DNA from: Apostichopus japonicus
Taxonomy: Eukaryota > Echinodermata > Holothuroidea > Aspidochirotida > Stichopodidae
DNA: 64,000 nucleotides
NCBI RefSeq assembly: GCF_037975245.1
Contig: NC_092574.1
Location: 20,965,713-21,029,712 of the forward strand
Direction: 5' to 3'
Under the pieces are notes generated by a model. That model was not told the DNA's origin. It ran no database searches and saw only the letters and a list, made by a program, of their open reading frames with translations. How positions within the stretch are numbered: position 1 is the stretch's first letter; each line of letters opens with the position of its first letter. Both the position numbers and the translations under genes were made by a program. This document shows, in pieces, positions 30,692 to 42,722 of the stretch.

Positions 30692-33660
30692 GTCAACCCC
30701 CTTCCCACCCTTCCCTTTTTCAGCCAGAAGTAGACCTATACCTTGTTAGTATTTTATTGTGACTCATCATTATATTATTCATCTAAAAGGATAAGTCCTT
30801 GAATGAACCCGTATTATAACGAAGTAATATCGATAAGACTTTCATATTAAATTGAACAAACATTTTCTATCTGTAATGTTTTCGTAAAATACCTTTCTTC
30901 GGCCTCGCTCGTTCTCTGGGCCGTAATGTGCACTTGACAATAGTACTCGCATCACCTAGTTCGCGCTGCGAATAAAGTAATTCGGCGTCCCATGGGTTTA
31001 GATGACATTTTCACAGGTCACAAGAGAGCAGAAGGGTGAGGGACAATGCAATTTATAACCTAAATTGAGCTTTTTTTGGGAGTCGAAAAGGGTTACATCA
31101 ATTGCGCGAGAGGACTTTCAGTTTTGTCTCGATTTTTTTCATTATCACTTACAGTCCCCAGCAGATATGTTTAATATTAATACTTACAACAGATCATTTT
31201 CTGCTTTTGTTTTAAGCAACATCGGTTTAACATTAATAACACTGGTTTTATTTGGGCAACAAAGGAGAGATATAATATTCGTTCTTTTTGGGTACACAGA
31301 AACCATACGAATTAAGACATATAGTTGACTCACAATGAATCCCAATGAGATTTCTATTATCTTGTTTTCTGCGCTTTCGAATGTTTTTGACTCTATCTCT
31401 TTTCTTGCTCTTTTATTAATACTCTCTTCATACTGTTCAACACTCTTATCTCTCTTTTTGACAATAATTTTACCAACCTTATTGATTATTGTAATTGATA
31501 TAAATATATACAAATTGATCCACAGAAAGATAATCTCAAATAATTAATGAGTATATACATAATGATTCTATTTCATGTTTCAATCAAATCGTTGTCGCGG
31601 GAGAGATTGCTGTTCACATGTAATTAAAGTACACTTACTTTATGTATTAAATTTTATTTTCCTTTTCGTCATTCTCGACATCAACCTTAAATTGTTTACG
31701 GTAGCAAAAGTCCACGGGTTCTCCTTGTTGTTATCAATCAAACCGTCTAGCAATACGAAAGAGAGGAAGACATTTTACAGCTATTTTAACCTTAAACTGC
31801 TCTTTGCCAAACCATATGTTAATGAACAATACTAATATAACGTTATCTATGGAGGAAGAAGGAGGGGGAACGGGGGAAGTGGTACCCCCACCCCCCCCCC
31901 TGTTCTCAACCTCACTAAAGGTCGACAGTACAGTAGTTATTGCCGCAAACTTACGTTCGGATCTAATTATAGAGTAACTTATAGTCTAAACACTAAGCAC
32001 GCCTCAGTAAGCAACATTTAACGCCGTCTAATAACAATTATCAGGAGGAGGACCTCCAGAGCCCCCTTCCCCCCGCCCCCTTCCCTCTTCAAAGTGTAAT
32101 CCCATTAGTTTGGGGTCCGTAACCCTGAGTCGGAAAGAGATAAGCAACGGTTTCCAAACTGCAAAATTGTCATTCCCCCCTCCCCCACCCTCCTTGACGC
32201 TAGTTGCCCTTATGCATTGGCAATGGGGCATGCAATGTGTGCTATGTGACATGCAATTGCACCCAATTTCTTCTCTCTTTTTTTGCAGCACAGAATGACA
32301 CACCACTGATACCAAAATATGGTCAGACTCAAATGCATAAACAAAAAATGAAAAGAAAAACCCTTTTTTAAAACTGTAAATTTAACCTCGTCGATACCAC
32401 TTTTGTTACACCGCTACAATCTTGTAAGAGGTCGTTAGACTGTTTTCACGCATGCGTACTGCAACTTGAAATGAACAAATACAATGTAGTCGTGTACGTA
32501 AATCACCTTGCAATAAAATATAGCCTGGGTGACCGGTGACGTGGTTAAATATTGAAAGATGCTTATACTGGGTAAAAAAAAGCAACTTATAAAGAAAAAC
32601 CCAGTCCTTAGGCTATAAAATTTAGAATTTTATAATCTGTGAAGTGTTTTCTGACGTCAGTTTAAATACCAATGATTCAAACTAAGTATATTCTTAATCA
32701 TTCGTCCACCAAAGGGCTTTCACACTGGTTCAATTACGACGTTCCTTCCAAGGTTATATTCCTTTCGATAAATTGCAGAGGATTTTCGTAATTGTTATTT
32801 GTTTAAACCTTTAAATCTCTCGGCAAAGTTGGAAATTGCAGTTTAATTCCTTCTTCTTCTTCCTCTACATCTTCTGCTCTTTCTTTTTCTTCTTCTTCTT
32901 ATTCGTTTTGTTGTTTTGTCGTTGGTTGTGTTTATTGCACCTGAGGTGAATGATACGTTTAATAGTACGTTCACCTATTCTATATTTAGATCAAGACTTT
33001 GGAGGTGACCTTCAGTTTAGTTCTGTTAACAACAGAGAGAAGAGGCAGAACATATCAAATATATATTCAAATGTGCGAAGGTCAAAAGGTCAAAGTTTGT
33101 TCGATCTAAGCAGATTTTCGTAGCGCATGCATAAATACAACAGCGAGTAATGCGGTTAAATTGCGTTATGTGCGTTTAAACAGTTGTATACTTTATATAC
33201 AGACAATGTGATTAAGCAGAGATGCTGTTGCATGTACAATTTTACCATTTTTTTAATAGCATCTTTAGTGACGTCATACAAAATTCGACGAGTGAAAAAT
33301 TGAGAAATTGTAATCCACCAATATTAAAAAGGGATTTCGGTGACAGAAATGTTTAATTTTCCAATTTTTGTCTCACAGTTCAATTCTAATATTATAAAAA
33401 AAAAATAACGTCGGAGATGAAATATTGAGACCAGAGCCACATGAGAGCTATTGTGCAGGTGAACGACTTTATGTAAGTCCTAAATGACGTCATTGTTGTT
33501 GAATAGTTATTACAGAAGAGATTTTTTCCCCGCCTCTTTCTTGTACAGACATAAAAATGTTCATCCATTTAACAAGGTTTAGCATGCAAACAAGCAAAAA
33601 TGTTGTTATATTCTCTAGCATAACAATGAATCGTGATATGAAAATTTGTCTACCTTTCAG

Positions 33661-33864
33661 TTTTTAATTATTATTTCTTGCTGGACGAAGATTACAATCA
33701 ATAGTACAGTTTGTCCAGAGAAGATATCAGAAAAGGAATTCACGTACAAAATAATTGATAGATATAAAAACAAAAAATATGGTGAATATGCAAGCTATTT
33801 ACGTATCGTTTTACCAGTAGATACTAAATCACATAAAATGCTAGATATGCTGAAGTGTAAATGA
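33661..33864 (+). CDS. Possible lone terminal exon, weak candidate
   Basis: A good acceptor (ctacctttcag) is followed by 67 codons to TGA: FLIIISCWTK, then STVCPEKISEKEFTYKIIDR, then YASYLRIVLPVDTKSHKML and DMLKCK. A hydrophobic start and two widely spaced cysteines are compatible with a small secreted or netrin-like segment, but I do not recognise it. No partner exon or in-frame ATG was found nearby. It may be chance. Confidence 0.15.
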   Translation, partial: FLIIISCWTKITINSTVCPEKISEKEFTYKIIDRYKNKKYGEYASYLRIVLPVDTKSHKMLDMLKCK

Positions 33865-35772
33865 ACAACTGTTTCAAATGCAATACAACACATTTTCAGG
33901 AATTGCTTGACGATTTTTGTTTGTTTTTGTGGAATATCTGTTCCTAATGGATTCCTAATATTTGATAAATTTGCAGGACGGTGTACATAAGCTGACAAGT
34001 GGACGATTGCAACTTAAAGAGAGTGTAAGGCAATAAAAATATCAAACTTTCAAATATCAATAAAAATATGTTGACTGCCAACTTTAAAGCCTTTCCCCCC
34101 TCAACAATTGAGACGTGACGTGTTTTATAGGCCGGGCTAAATGTCTGTAAAAAAATGTTAAGTTCTCAACCTCTGTGAAAAGTATATTTAATCTGTCAAG
34201 TTTTAACCACTTTTTTCATACTGAAATTACAAGCAATTCTTATGACCTTTACAATGAACGCCCACGACATAACGCATTCGCAACACTGTGTGCAAAAAAA
34301 AACGACATCAAAGAATGGACCAGATGAGAATTACCACGAGATTTCAGAAACCTTTTTGTATTTATCGTCTTCCAAATTCGCCCTTGCATATAATTCATCT
34401 TTCTGCTCTCTCACCATCACGGATATCAGAACTTAATTAAGTCCTAATAGGCCGTCCTTGGGAAAGACTACCGACAATACAAGCATACCGGATATTGTAT
34501 ATGATGAATAGGGAAATGGTGTGTCACAAGCTATATCAAGTTTATAATCTTCTTTAACGAAACTATGCTCGTGGGAAGAAAATTGAGTTTGCCAAAGAAT
34601 TTATTCATGTTTTCACATGCTAAAAGAGGGCAATTCGTTTTAGTTAATGTCAAAAAGGGAGAAATGTTTGCTTTTTCTTTCTTTCGTTGTCTTTTATTCA
34701 TCTCATTCCGATGTACCGTTTATCCAAGTTATTCAATGACACATATGGCCGGATGTTTGGAGGATGACTCAAGTTGGGCACAACATTTATTTTAGCATGT
34801 CTTTAAACCATAAAAATATACTTAAAAACCTCAGCAGATAATAGAAATATTACTTGCACTCGTGGTTTCATTTTTTTTCCCCATGGAATATGACATATTA
34901 AAGATTAAAATTCTTACGTTTTGATCTTTACAAGCGGTTATACAATTGCAACAAATATTCTGCTACATTATATAAACAGACATTCTCCTCCCTGCCTTCT
35001 TCCCTTCCTGCTCGGCATTTTCCTGCCTCCTTATTTTTCAACGTCACATGACCTGATTGGACGGATGAATCCTTCGACCTTTCAAGAATAAAATCGACGT
35101 TTCGACAAGTCGGTTCTGACTAAACTGAAGGGAGGAAAATGGAGAGAGAGAGAGAGAAGAAAGAAAGAAAGATAAGAAAAGGGTTAAGTGAAATTTAATA
35201 AGTAACGTAGAAGTAGACATGGCGAGAACTTTGTTAGCAAGTTTTTAACAAACAGATCGTTTCCCTTGTTTCGTGGTTTAGGAAGGATGTTTATACTAGT
35301 AACTATCTCCGAGGTGCTAATTTCAACTCAAGAGTTCTCAATGTGCTTTATGCATATTTCAAGTGGAATTAACCTACTTACTGTAAGTGCACGGTGCATT
35401 ATCCTCGACAGGAGTACACCGTATAATCAATAACGGTGACTGTTTTAATCTTTAGTTTGATAAATGATGATTGGGATAAAAAGAGAACTTTAAACTTTGG
35501 TATATAGGTTATAGACAATTTTTTTTGGTCCTTTTCATTGCACCGTTCGATTTCATCAGATTCATCAGTTTTTAAAAAAAAATAATCAAAATGTATATAG
35601 ATATTCCTCAAAGCCTTGCCGGAATATTAGGCAAAGCGAAATATAATCGTACAGGAAGAAAGTTTTATGAATGACACAAGATAACGACAGAATAGGAGGA
35701 GCGGTGAAAAGACAGAATGATAACACGAAGTTATCACCGTTCGTATGGTATTTGTATATTTGTATATGTATT

Positions 35773-37050
35773 TGTATTAGTTTAGTTTAGTTTAGTAGAA
35801 AAAAAGGATCAGGAGGGACACTTAAGTCCCCATCAAGGACCCTATAGAGAGAGAAAAAAAAAACTGAAGACACAGGCACTCAGACCCGATTACAATGCTT
35901 AAAGTGCTTGTCCAAAGCATTCTTAAACCCATTCACACTACTTGCAAGTACAACTTTCTCAGGCAAACCATTCCACTCATTCACAACCCTATTAGAAAAA
36001 AAGTTATGCCGAATATTAATCCTACTATGCGACTTTTGGAGTTTAAGGCAATGACCTCTAGTACAACTACTGTTAGCAAACAAGAAAAAGTCGGTAAAGG
36101 ATAAATTGTCGAAACCATACACAATCTTGAAAACCTGGATCAAGTCCCCACGTAACCGCCTAAGCTCCAGTGTGGTGAGATTCAACAGTTGTACACACCT
36201 ATAATAAGGAACCCCCTTTAAGGAACTAATCATCCTAGTAGCCCTCCTCTGGACTTTTTCAAGTACTTCCTTATCCTTAGCAAAGTAAGGGTTCCAAGCC
36301 TGCACAGCATACTCCAGATGAGGCCTAACCAACTGCTTATAAAGCCTAACTACTATGTCCTCTTTCAGAAAACTGAAGTTCCTCTTGATCATACCTAAAA
36401 CCCTATTACCTCTTTTAGCAGCTTCAAGACAATGTTTAGAAGGTTGCAGAGATGAGTCAATGTAGATACCTAGGTCTCTTTCAACAGAGACCTCCTGTAA
36501 CTCCACACCATTAAGATTGTATGTAAACTTTTGGTTACTACTATCAATGTGCATTACCTTACATTTATCAATATTAAAAAGCATTTGCCACCCCTGAGAC
36601 CAGGAAAAAATCTTATCCAAATCCGCTTGAATTTTCTCAGAATCGCTTTTGGAAGAGACCTCAGAATACAATTTGGTGTCATCAGCAAACTTCTTAGATT
36701 TACACAAAATATCTCCGTCGATGTCATTTATATAGGCAACAAACAACAAGGGGCCTAATACAGACCCTTGTGGAACCCCACTAGTAACGTTCTGCCAAGA
36801 AGAAGCACAGCCTTTAATTACCACCCTCTGTTCCCTATTACCAAGCCAATTCCCGATCCAAGACAGTAAATTCCCTATTATACCCATGCTCTTCAGCCTA
36901 AGTAAAAGACGCTGGTGGGGAACTTTATCAAAGGCCTTCTGGAAATCCAGGAACACAACATCTACAGACCTCTGCCTATTAAGTGAACTTGTTACATCTT
37001 CCATAAACTCAAGGATATTAGTGAGACAAGACCTTTTTTGCGAGAGAGTA
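35773..37050 (-). mobile_element. 5'-truncated CR1/jockey-like LINE copy with 3' tail
   Basis: Includes the reverse transcriptase segment, about 65 bp of 3' UTR and a 3' tail of tandem CTAAA units (minus strand). A second copy at 38226-38940 ends in the same tail. Confidence 0.75.
35880..37050 (-). pseudogene. CR1/jockey-like LINE, reverse transcriptase C-terminal part
   Basis: The minus-strand frame (about 390 LINE-derived residues) begins at SQKRSCLTN and carries VVFLDFQKAFDKVPH (first catalytic Asp), SGVPQGSVLGPLLF, the FADDTKLY catalytic box, the thumb region (KCKVMHI, ERDLGIYID) and the C-terminal KALDKHF-like end, stopping at 35880. These are the palm motifs of a non-LTR polymerase that copies element RNA at a nicked target. 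The fingers (YRPVSL, QHGF) are absent: the copy is 5' truncated near 37050, and about 20 unrelated residues precede it. The frame itself has no internal stop, suggesting recent insertion. Confidence 0.85.
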
Positions 37051-38225
37051 TTCTCGAGCTTAGATGTGGGTCTTAGCTCTGGAGGGGGACAGAATTCCAC
37101 GCCGTTTCGTTTATCTGTACATTATGTCACAATGTCGAATTTACTGAATCCTAAGAGCAGTGTCAAAAAATGAAGTTTAATAACATATAAACTTCAGTTT
37201 TACGTATATATTATACTCCAGATTATAATCATTTGTCGTAATTGGATCTAAATGTAAAGAAAATGACTGCAGTTTACATCATTTTTTGGCTAAGACTACG
37301 AGTTGTAGAAAAATGATGACGTCAAACCAAAAAGTTTGGCACGGAGCCATGGCCACAGAAAACGCTTCTGTGCGTATGCATTACGTATAATTCATTGCCG
37401 AGTTGACTTTGTTGTGTACGTATCGTCGTATGTCATATACGAACCATCAACAGACAGCAATAGTACTGCATCAACGATACTATACATACTATACCTTTCG
37501 ATATTCGGTAAAACTACTTGATGTAAACTCTCACTAATATTTCTTATACATTCTTGAAGTATTTTGCTTGAATGTTAGGCGTAGGTTAAGAAAAGAAGTG
37601 GCTCAGCGGGACAAAGCAGTTTGGCTTAAATCACAATAGCTTGGCCTATCGGGGTCTGGAATTTAAGACACAAGTTGTTCTCAATACCGTGCGAGATTCA
37701 CGAAAGTAGCCTAGCCGTAGCGTTACGTAGTAAGACATAACGTTAACCTTTCATTGCAATGTGACATAGGCTAAGCTACATGGCACCAGTTCGTCTCCTA
37801 AAATGTTTTGGGCGGAACTGAGACAATTGCTCTGACCAGAATCTCCTTATAAAAATTTTGTTTGTCACCCCATTTGAAAACATTGGGTTATGAATGAATA
37901 TAAATGGACCACTGTCACAATTTATGCTAGGCACGTACCCCGGTAACTAATTCTTGGTCATAGGCCTGCTCAGCATGTTACTTGTACCTGTTAGTGTTAC
38001 TGCCTAGGCTATGAACAGTAAGTTCTAGCTCTAAAAATTAAAAGTAATAAGCTCAGTGGCAGTTACGCAAAACCTAGCTAAGATTGGTTGGAGGTGCATT
38101 GTGTACACCTAGCAAAATAGCCTAACGTTAGGTAGCCTACAAATATATATGTGTATAACCTTTTTTTTTTAATTGCATGATTTGAATCTTGATTATGGCA
38201 GTGGTAAACCTGATGTAGACTATGC

Positions 38226-38940
38226 CTAACAATATAGTTTAGTTTAGTAGAAAAAAGGGATCAGGAGGGACACTCAAGTCCCCATCAAAGACCCTATAGG
38301 AGAGAGAAAAATACTGAAGACACAAACCCTCAGACCCGATTACAATGCAAAAAGTGCTTGTCCAAAGCATTCTTAAACCCATTGAAATTACTTGCAAGTA
38401 CAACTTTCGCAGGCAAATGGTTCCACTCATTCACAACCCTATTAGAAAAAAAGTTATGCCGAATATTAATCCTACTTTGTGACTTTTGGAGTTTAAGACA
38501 ATGACCTCTGGTACAACTACTATTAGCAAACATGAAAAAGTCGGTAAAGGATAAATTGTCAAAACCATACACTATCTTGAAAACCTGAATCAATTCCCCA
38601 CGTAACCTCCTAAGCTCCAGTGTGGTGAGATTCAACAATTGTAACCGCCTATAATAAGGAACACTCTTTAAGGAACTAATCATTCTAGTAGCTCTCCTCT
38701 GGACCTTTTCAAGTACTTCCTTATCCTTAACAAAATATGCACAGCATATTTCAGATGAGGCCTAACCAACTGCTATATAAAGCCTAACTACGATGTCCTC
38801 TTTCAGAAAACTGAAGTTCCTCTTGATCATACCTAAAACCCTATTACCTCTTTTAGCAGCTTCAAGACAATGTTTAGAAGGTTGCAGAGATGAGTCAATG
38901 TAGATACCTAGGTCTCTTTCAACAGACCTCCTGTTATGTT
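38226..38940 (-). mobile_element. Second LINE 3' fragment of the same family
   Basis: Closely matches 35785-36500. The C-terminal frame is at 38330-38683 (MISSLKSVPYYRRLQLLNLT onward, ending HCNRV) with a small deletion near 38735 that breaks the upstream frame. 3' UTR and CTAAA tail are shared. Truncated near 38940, inside the thumb region. Confidence 0.8.
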
Positions 38941-39521
38941 AGGCCTAATAAAATTGAGGTGGCACTGAAGAAGTCATGGGACATTTAAAGTTGGGAAGGG
39001 ACTTTCTCTAATACTTTCCCAGATTATTTTCATCATCTCGGATTTGGTTTCCTAAAATTGCAGACGAACATACAATGTACATGTTTACAGGTGAAAAATA
39101 AAAGTTATTTCTGCACCTGATATTTGTGTGCGGAAAGTGATCAGCGAAAAGTATGGGATGCCGAGAGTAACAGAAACTGCCTAGGCCTACCGTGTAGATT
39201 CAAATCGTAGTAAAAATACTACTAAAGACTTAAATTGAAGGGTAATAGTGTATGAAATCAGTCTCACAAGTAAACTAATTCTGGCAGCAGCTGTACTCCC
39301 CAAACATAATGACGCATTACAGGATTAGCCTAATGAGTAATGGATGTTGCATTTTTTGTAAGTTACACCAATGAATTATTCATGAGCAGCAAAACAATTT
39401 CTCTCCCTGGGATAAGAAATTAGTGAAAATAAAGGTAGCCACCCACCTACTACATTTTCCAAATTCTGTCCTGTATACATTGGTTAACTGAGATTTTGCC
39501 ATCACCCCATGTTAGAGGCCC

Positions 39522-39785
39522 ACCAGAATATAGCCCAGGCTAGGCCTTAAACAGCCACTGGTCCAATTTTGTATGTAGGATGTAATGTTGGTTCAATTTT
39601 ACCTACTATGTGTACTGTATCACACAGTACTCTGCACCTGTACAATGCAGAATAAACCCCACGCTATGCCTTAAACAGCCACTGGTCCAATTTTTATTTT
39701 GGTATGTAATTAATATTGGTTCGTTATTACCTACTGTGTTTACTGTATCAAACAGTACTCTGCACCTATACACTGTGTCCAGACA
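39522..39785. repeat. Two-unit tandem repeat (about 124 bp)
   Basis: gccttaaacagccactggtc at 39544 recurs at 39668, and the rest of the unit, including tactgtatcacacagtactc, is repeated with minor changes. Lies between LINE fragments. No function seen. Confidence 0.7.
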
Positions 39786-39904
39786 CAATGCAATTTGCAC
39801 ATTGTATACATTTGGATGGGTTTTATGGGAGGGCATCTTTCGTACGCAGTTGCCATAATTGACGTAAATCATCATAGTAGCACCGTAGTGGAACTCATAT
39901 GATC

Positions 39905-40923
39905 ATACGAATGAGTGGGAGGACGTAGTCTTCTAGTTGACAAAAGCCATGTTGAGACTCTCTGATCAAAGACTGACTGCTGAAGTGACAGACCATAGAC
40001 CTTTTAACAATAAACTCCATGACCTTACAAACTACACTAGTGAGACTAACGGGCCTATAATTACAGGGCTTAGACTTATCACCCTTCTTGAAAATTGGGG
40101 TAATATTAGCACATCTCCAGTCCCTAGGAACATAACCTTCATCCATAAATTTACTAAAAACCAACGAGAGTGGAACGCAGAAATGGTGTGCAAAAGTCTT
40201 CAACAAATACGGATGGATTGCATCCGGTCCAGAAGCTTTAGAAACATTTAGACGAAGCAGCTCCTTTAAGACAACCTCAACCGAAAATAAGACCGTATCC
40301 AGTTTAGGCCTATCACTGCCCCCCTGAAAATCTGGAATACTACTCGTATCTTCCCTTGTGAAAACCGACACAAAATAGTTGTTCAAAAGATCTGCAAGAT
40401 CCTGACTATCAGTAACTATATTATCAGCCTGTGGTGCCCAAAGAGAAACAATTGCATCTTTAACTTTCTGCTTTGACCTGACATAAGAAAAGAAGGCCTT
40501 TGGGTTATCCTTAATTTTTAGGGCAATGCTTTTTTCGAAATTCAATTTTGCATCAGAGACTAAGCATTCTACCTTCAGCTGATGAATTTTAAACTTTGGC
40601 CAAAAGAGATTCAGATTTAGCCCTCCTAAACAACTTCCACATTCTACGTTTTTGCCTAATTGCACATCTAACTTTCTTATTCATCCAGTGAGGCATACTG
40701 CTTTTACGACGACGATTCTTCCACGGAACATGATTTTCCATAATGACCTTTAATTTATCAGCAAAAAAAAATCCAAGACTGAGAAGCACTCATATCTCTA
40801 AACAAATTAATCCAATCTGTACCCTTTAGTAAAGTTTCAATTGCCTCTGTATCTGATCTCGAAAAATCAGAGACTTTTTCATTGCTAACAGAAGTTACGA
40901 CTTTGCAAACAACATCAAAAGCT
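39905..40923 (-). pseudogene. LINE 5' part: reverse transcriptase N-terminal region
   Basis: Minus-strand frames read DFSRSDTEAIETLLKGTDWI, then SMPHWMNKKVRCAIRQKRRM, then IALKIKDNPKAFFSYVRSK, SKASGPDAIHPYLLK, RDWRCANITPIFKKGDKSKP and NYRPVSLTSVVCKVMEF, ending around SQHGF. This is the region between endonuclease and palm plus the fingers of a CR1/jockey-like polymerase. It complements the 3' fragments at 35773-38940 and may be the other half of a broken element. A T-run near 40763 and a slip near 39940 break the frame. It ends at the target site of the element at 40924. Confidence 0.78.
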
Positions 40924-42143
40924 CATGGGCGGCGATCCGTACTTCCGAGTGGGGGGGATATGACCTTGTTGACTATCTAAGCGTAGCGCCACCATGAGTT
41001 GGCGCGAAGCGTACAAGAAAATTTTGGGATTTACAAACCCTCTAGATGGCCGGAAACGGCACTTGCCGAGGTTTCCAAGCGGCATATACCCAACTTTAAA
41101 ATAGGGATTTCATGTCCGAAATATCTCATAATCAGGATCCAAAATACTTTTTTTTTAATTTCGGGTGTTATTTTGGGAAAATTGCCCCTGTCAATCTTGT
41201 TTCAGGCGCTACGTTAGAATGTTCGAGAGCTCTTTATATTATTCGATGAAGAAAATGGCCTCATGCAGGCTATTAAAGGCCTATACACATGCAATACACA
41301 ATTACACATAGTTACATTCCTAGGTACCGATTGCTAGGGCATCCAGGTGAAACGTACGTGTATTAACAGGGGCGTCGGAAGCTATTTGGGATTGGTACGG
41401 AAGATCAGAGTGTGGCCATCTACCATAATTATCGGGGGGGGTGGGGGACGCTTGGAAGGTCAAACTACGCTACGCGCCACCATTGGTTGGCGCGTAGCGT
41501 TATGGAGAAAATTTTGCAAAAATGCCTCCCAGATTGCAGGAAATGGCACTTCCCGAGCTTTTCTTCTGTGCATTCTCCCTTGTCTGTTTTTGTACCCGAT
41601 TAATCTTCTGAAACACATTTTGAAGTATGTTTTCATTTTGGTTCTTTATTTTTTGCCTTTTTTTCTTCTTAGTGCTACTTTTTTCTCCTTTTTTTTGCGC
41701 CGTGAATATTGGTCCGGCGAACCGCTCCGACGCCCCTAATTAAGCATTACCCTGGTAACATGAGATTCTCAGCTGTTCGAGGGAACATGTACGTGTGTAG
41801 GCCTACTATAGGGCCTATATGAATACTATGAGGGTGCATATATGTACTATATCAATACCGTGGGCGCAATAATACATTTTGTTGTTATAGGGCCAATGAA
41901 GCCTACAGTCAACTATTCTTGCTTTATAAAGACGGTTTATTTGAAAAGATCGCACTGCGTTTATGGTATAGGCGAGAAATGAAGCTAAAAAGAGCCGTAC
42001 ATTCACGATGATGCATAAATGAAGGCATGAAAATATTCTTATTCCTGGCATTTGGTGGGGGGGATATGGTGTATTACATCCCCTCCACCCATTTTCATGG
42101 GGGGGATATATCCCCCCCATCCCCCCCAGGATCGCCGCCCATG
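40924..42143. mobile_element. hAT-like non-autonomous element (1220 bp including a nested element)
   Basis: Terminal inverted repeats CATGGGCGGCGATCC are matched exactly at the other end (ggatcgccgcccatg), and an exact 8-bp duplication caaaagct lies at 40916-40923 and 42144-42151. No transposase frame. The internal module at 40973-41082 is shared with other elements here. Without the nested element and its duplication it is about 843 bp. It inserted next to or into the 39905-40923 LINE fragment. Confidence 0.82.
41367..41738. mobile_element. Nested hAT-like element with 5-bp duplication, copy 1 (372 bp)
   Basis: Ends CAGGGGCGTCGGA and tccgacgcccctA (last G changed to A), flanked by attaa at 41362-41366 and 41739-41743. 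Contains a palindrome with 12-13-bp arms (cgctacgcgcca) near 41468-41500. Inserted inside the 40924-42143 element. Confidence 0.72.
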
Positions 42144-42282
42144 CAAAAGCTAGTATATCATAAAGTATACAAATAAACATTTGTACTTGAAATAGGCCTA
42201 TGTGTAATGTATTGAATATATGTTATTACTTTTTGAGGCAATAACTAAGTGTTCATTTTTTTCTGTTTAGTTTAAGTTGCAT

Positions 42283-42722
42283 AGTGGCCCAATGACATAA
42301 TGACTCAATGACAAAATGACCCAATGACATGATGGCCCATTGATATAATGGCTCAATGACAAAATGGCTCAATGACACAATGACATAATGGCCCAATGAA
42401 ATAATGGCCCAATTACATAATGACTCAATGACATAATGACTCAGTGACATAATGACCCATAGACATAATGACTCAATGACAAAATGGTCCAATGACACAA
42501 TGACATAATGGCCCATTGATATAATGGCTCAATGACAAAATGGCTCAATGACACAATGACATAATGACATAATGGCCCAATGAAATAATGGTCCAATTAC
42601 ATAATGACTCAATGACATAATGACTCAGAGACATACTGACCCAATGACATAATGACTCAATGACAAAATGGCCCAATGACACAATGACATAATGGCCCAA
42701 TGACATAATGACTCTATGACAT
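42283..42722. repeat. Octamer-based minisatellite with higher-order repeat
   Basis: Built from 8-bp steps such as caatgaca, taatgact and taatggcc, mostly paired as 16-mers. A larger block of about 177 bp (42328-42470) recurs at 42506-42650 with small changes. Minus-strand frames (repeats of SLGHYVIE and similar) are a by-product of the 8-bp period, not a gene. Confidence 0.85.

Larger units (their letters stand above)
24334..35772. other. Long intergenic stretch
   Basis: AT-rich, scattered short open frames without recognisable domains. Holds TA tracts (26534-26686, 28943-28965, 30656-30688), G runs near 25501 and 29021, a (GA)n run near 35140 and the weak exon candidate at 33661. CAGTGGCG sequences at 28704 and 30619 may be hAT end fragments. 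Confidence 0.5.

Noticed and set aside
42283-42722. CRISPR-like or repeat-protein array
   Set aside because: No repeat-spacer pattern; simple 8-bp periodicity explains both the repeats and the long frames.
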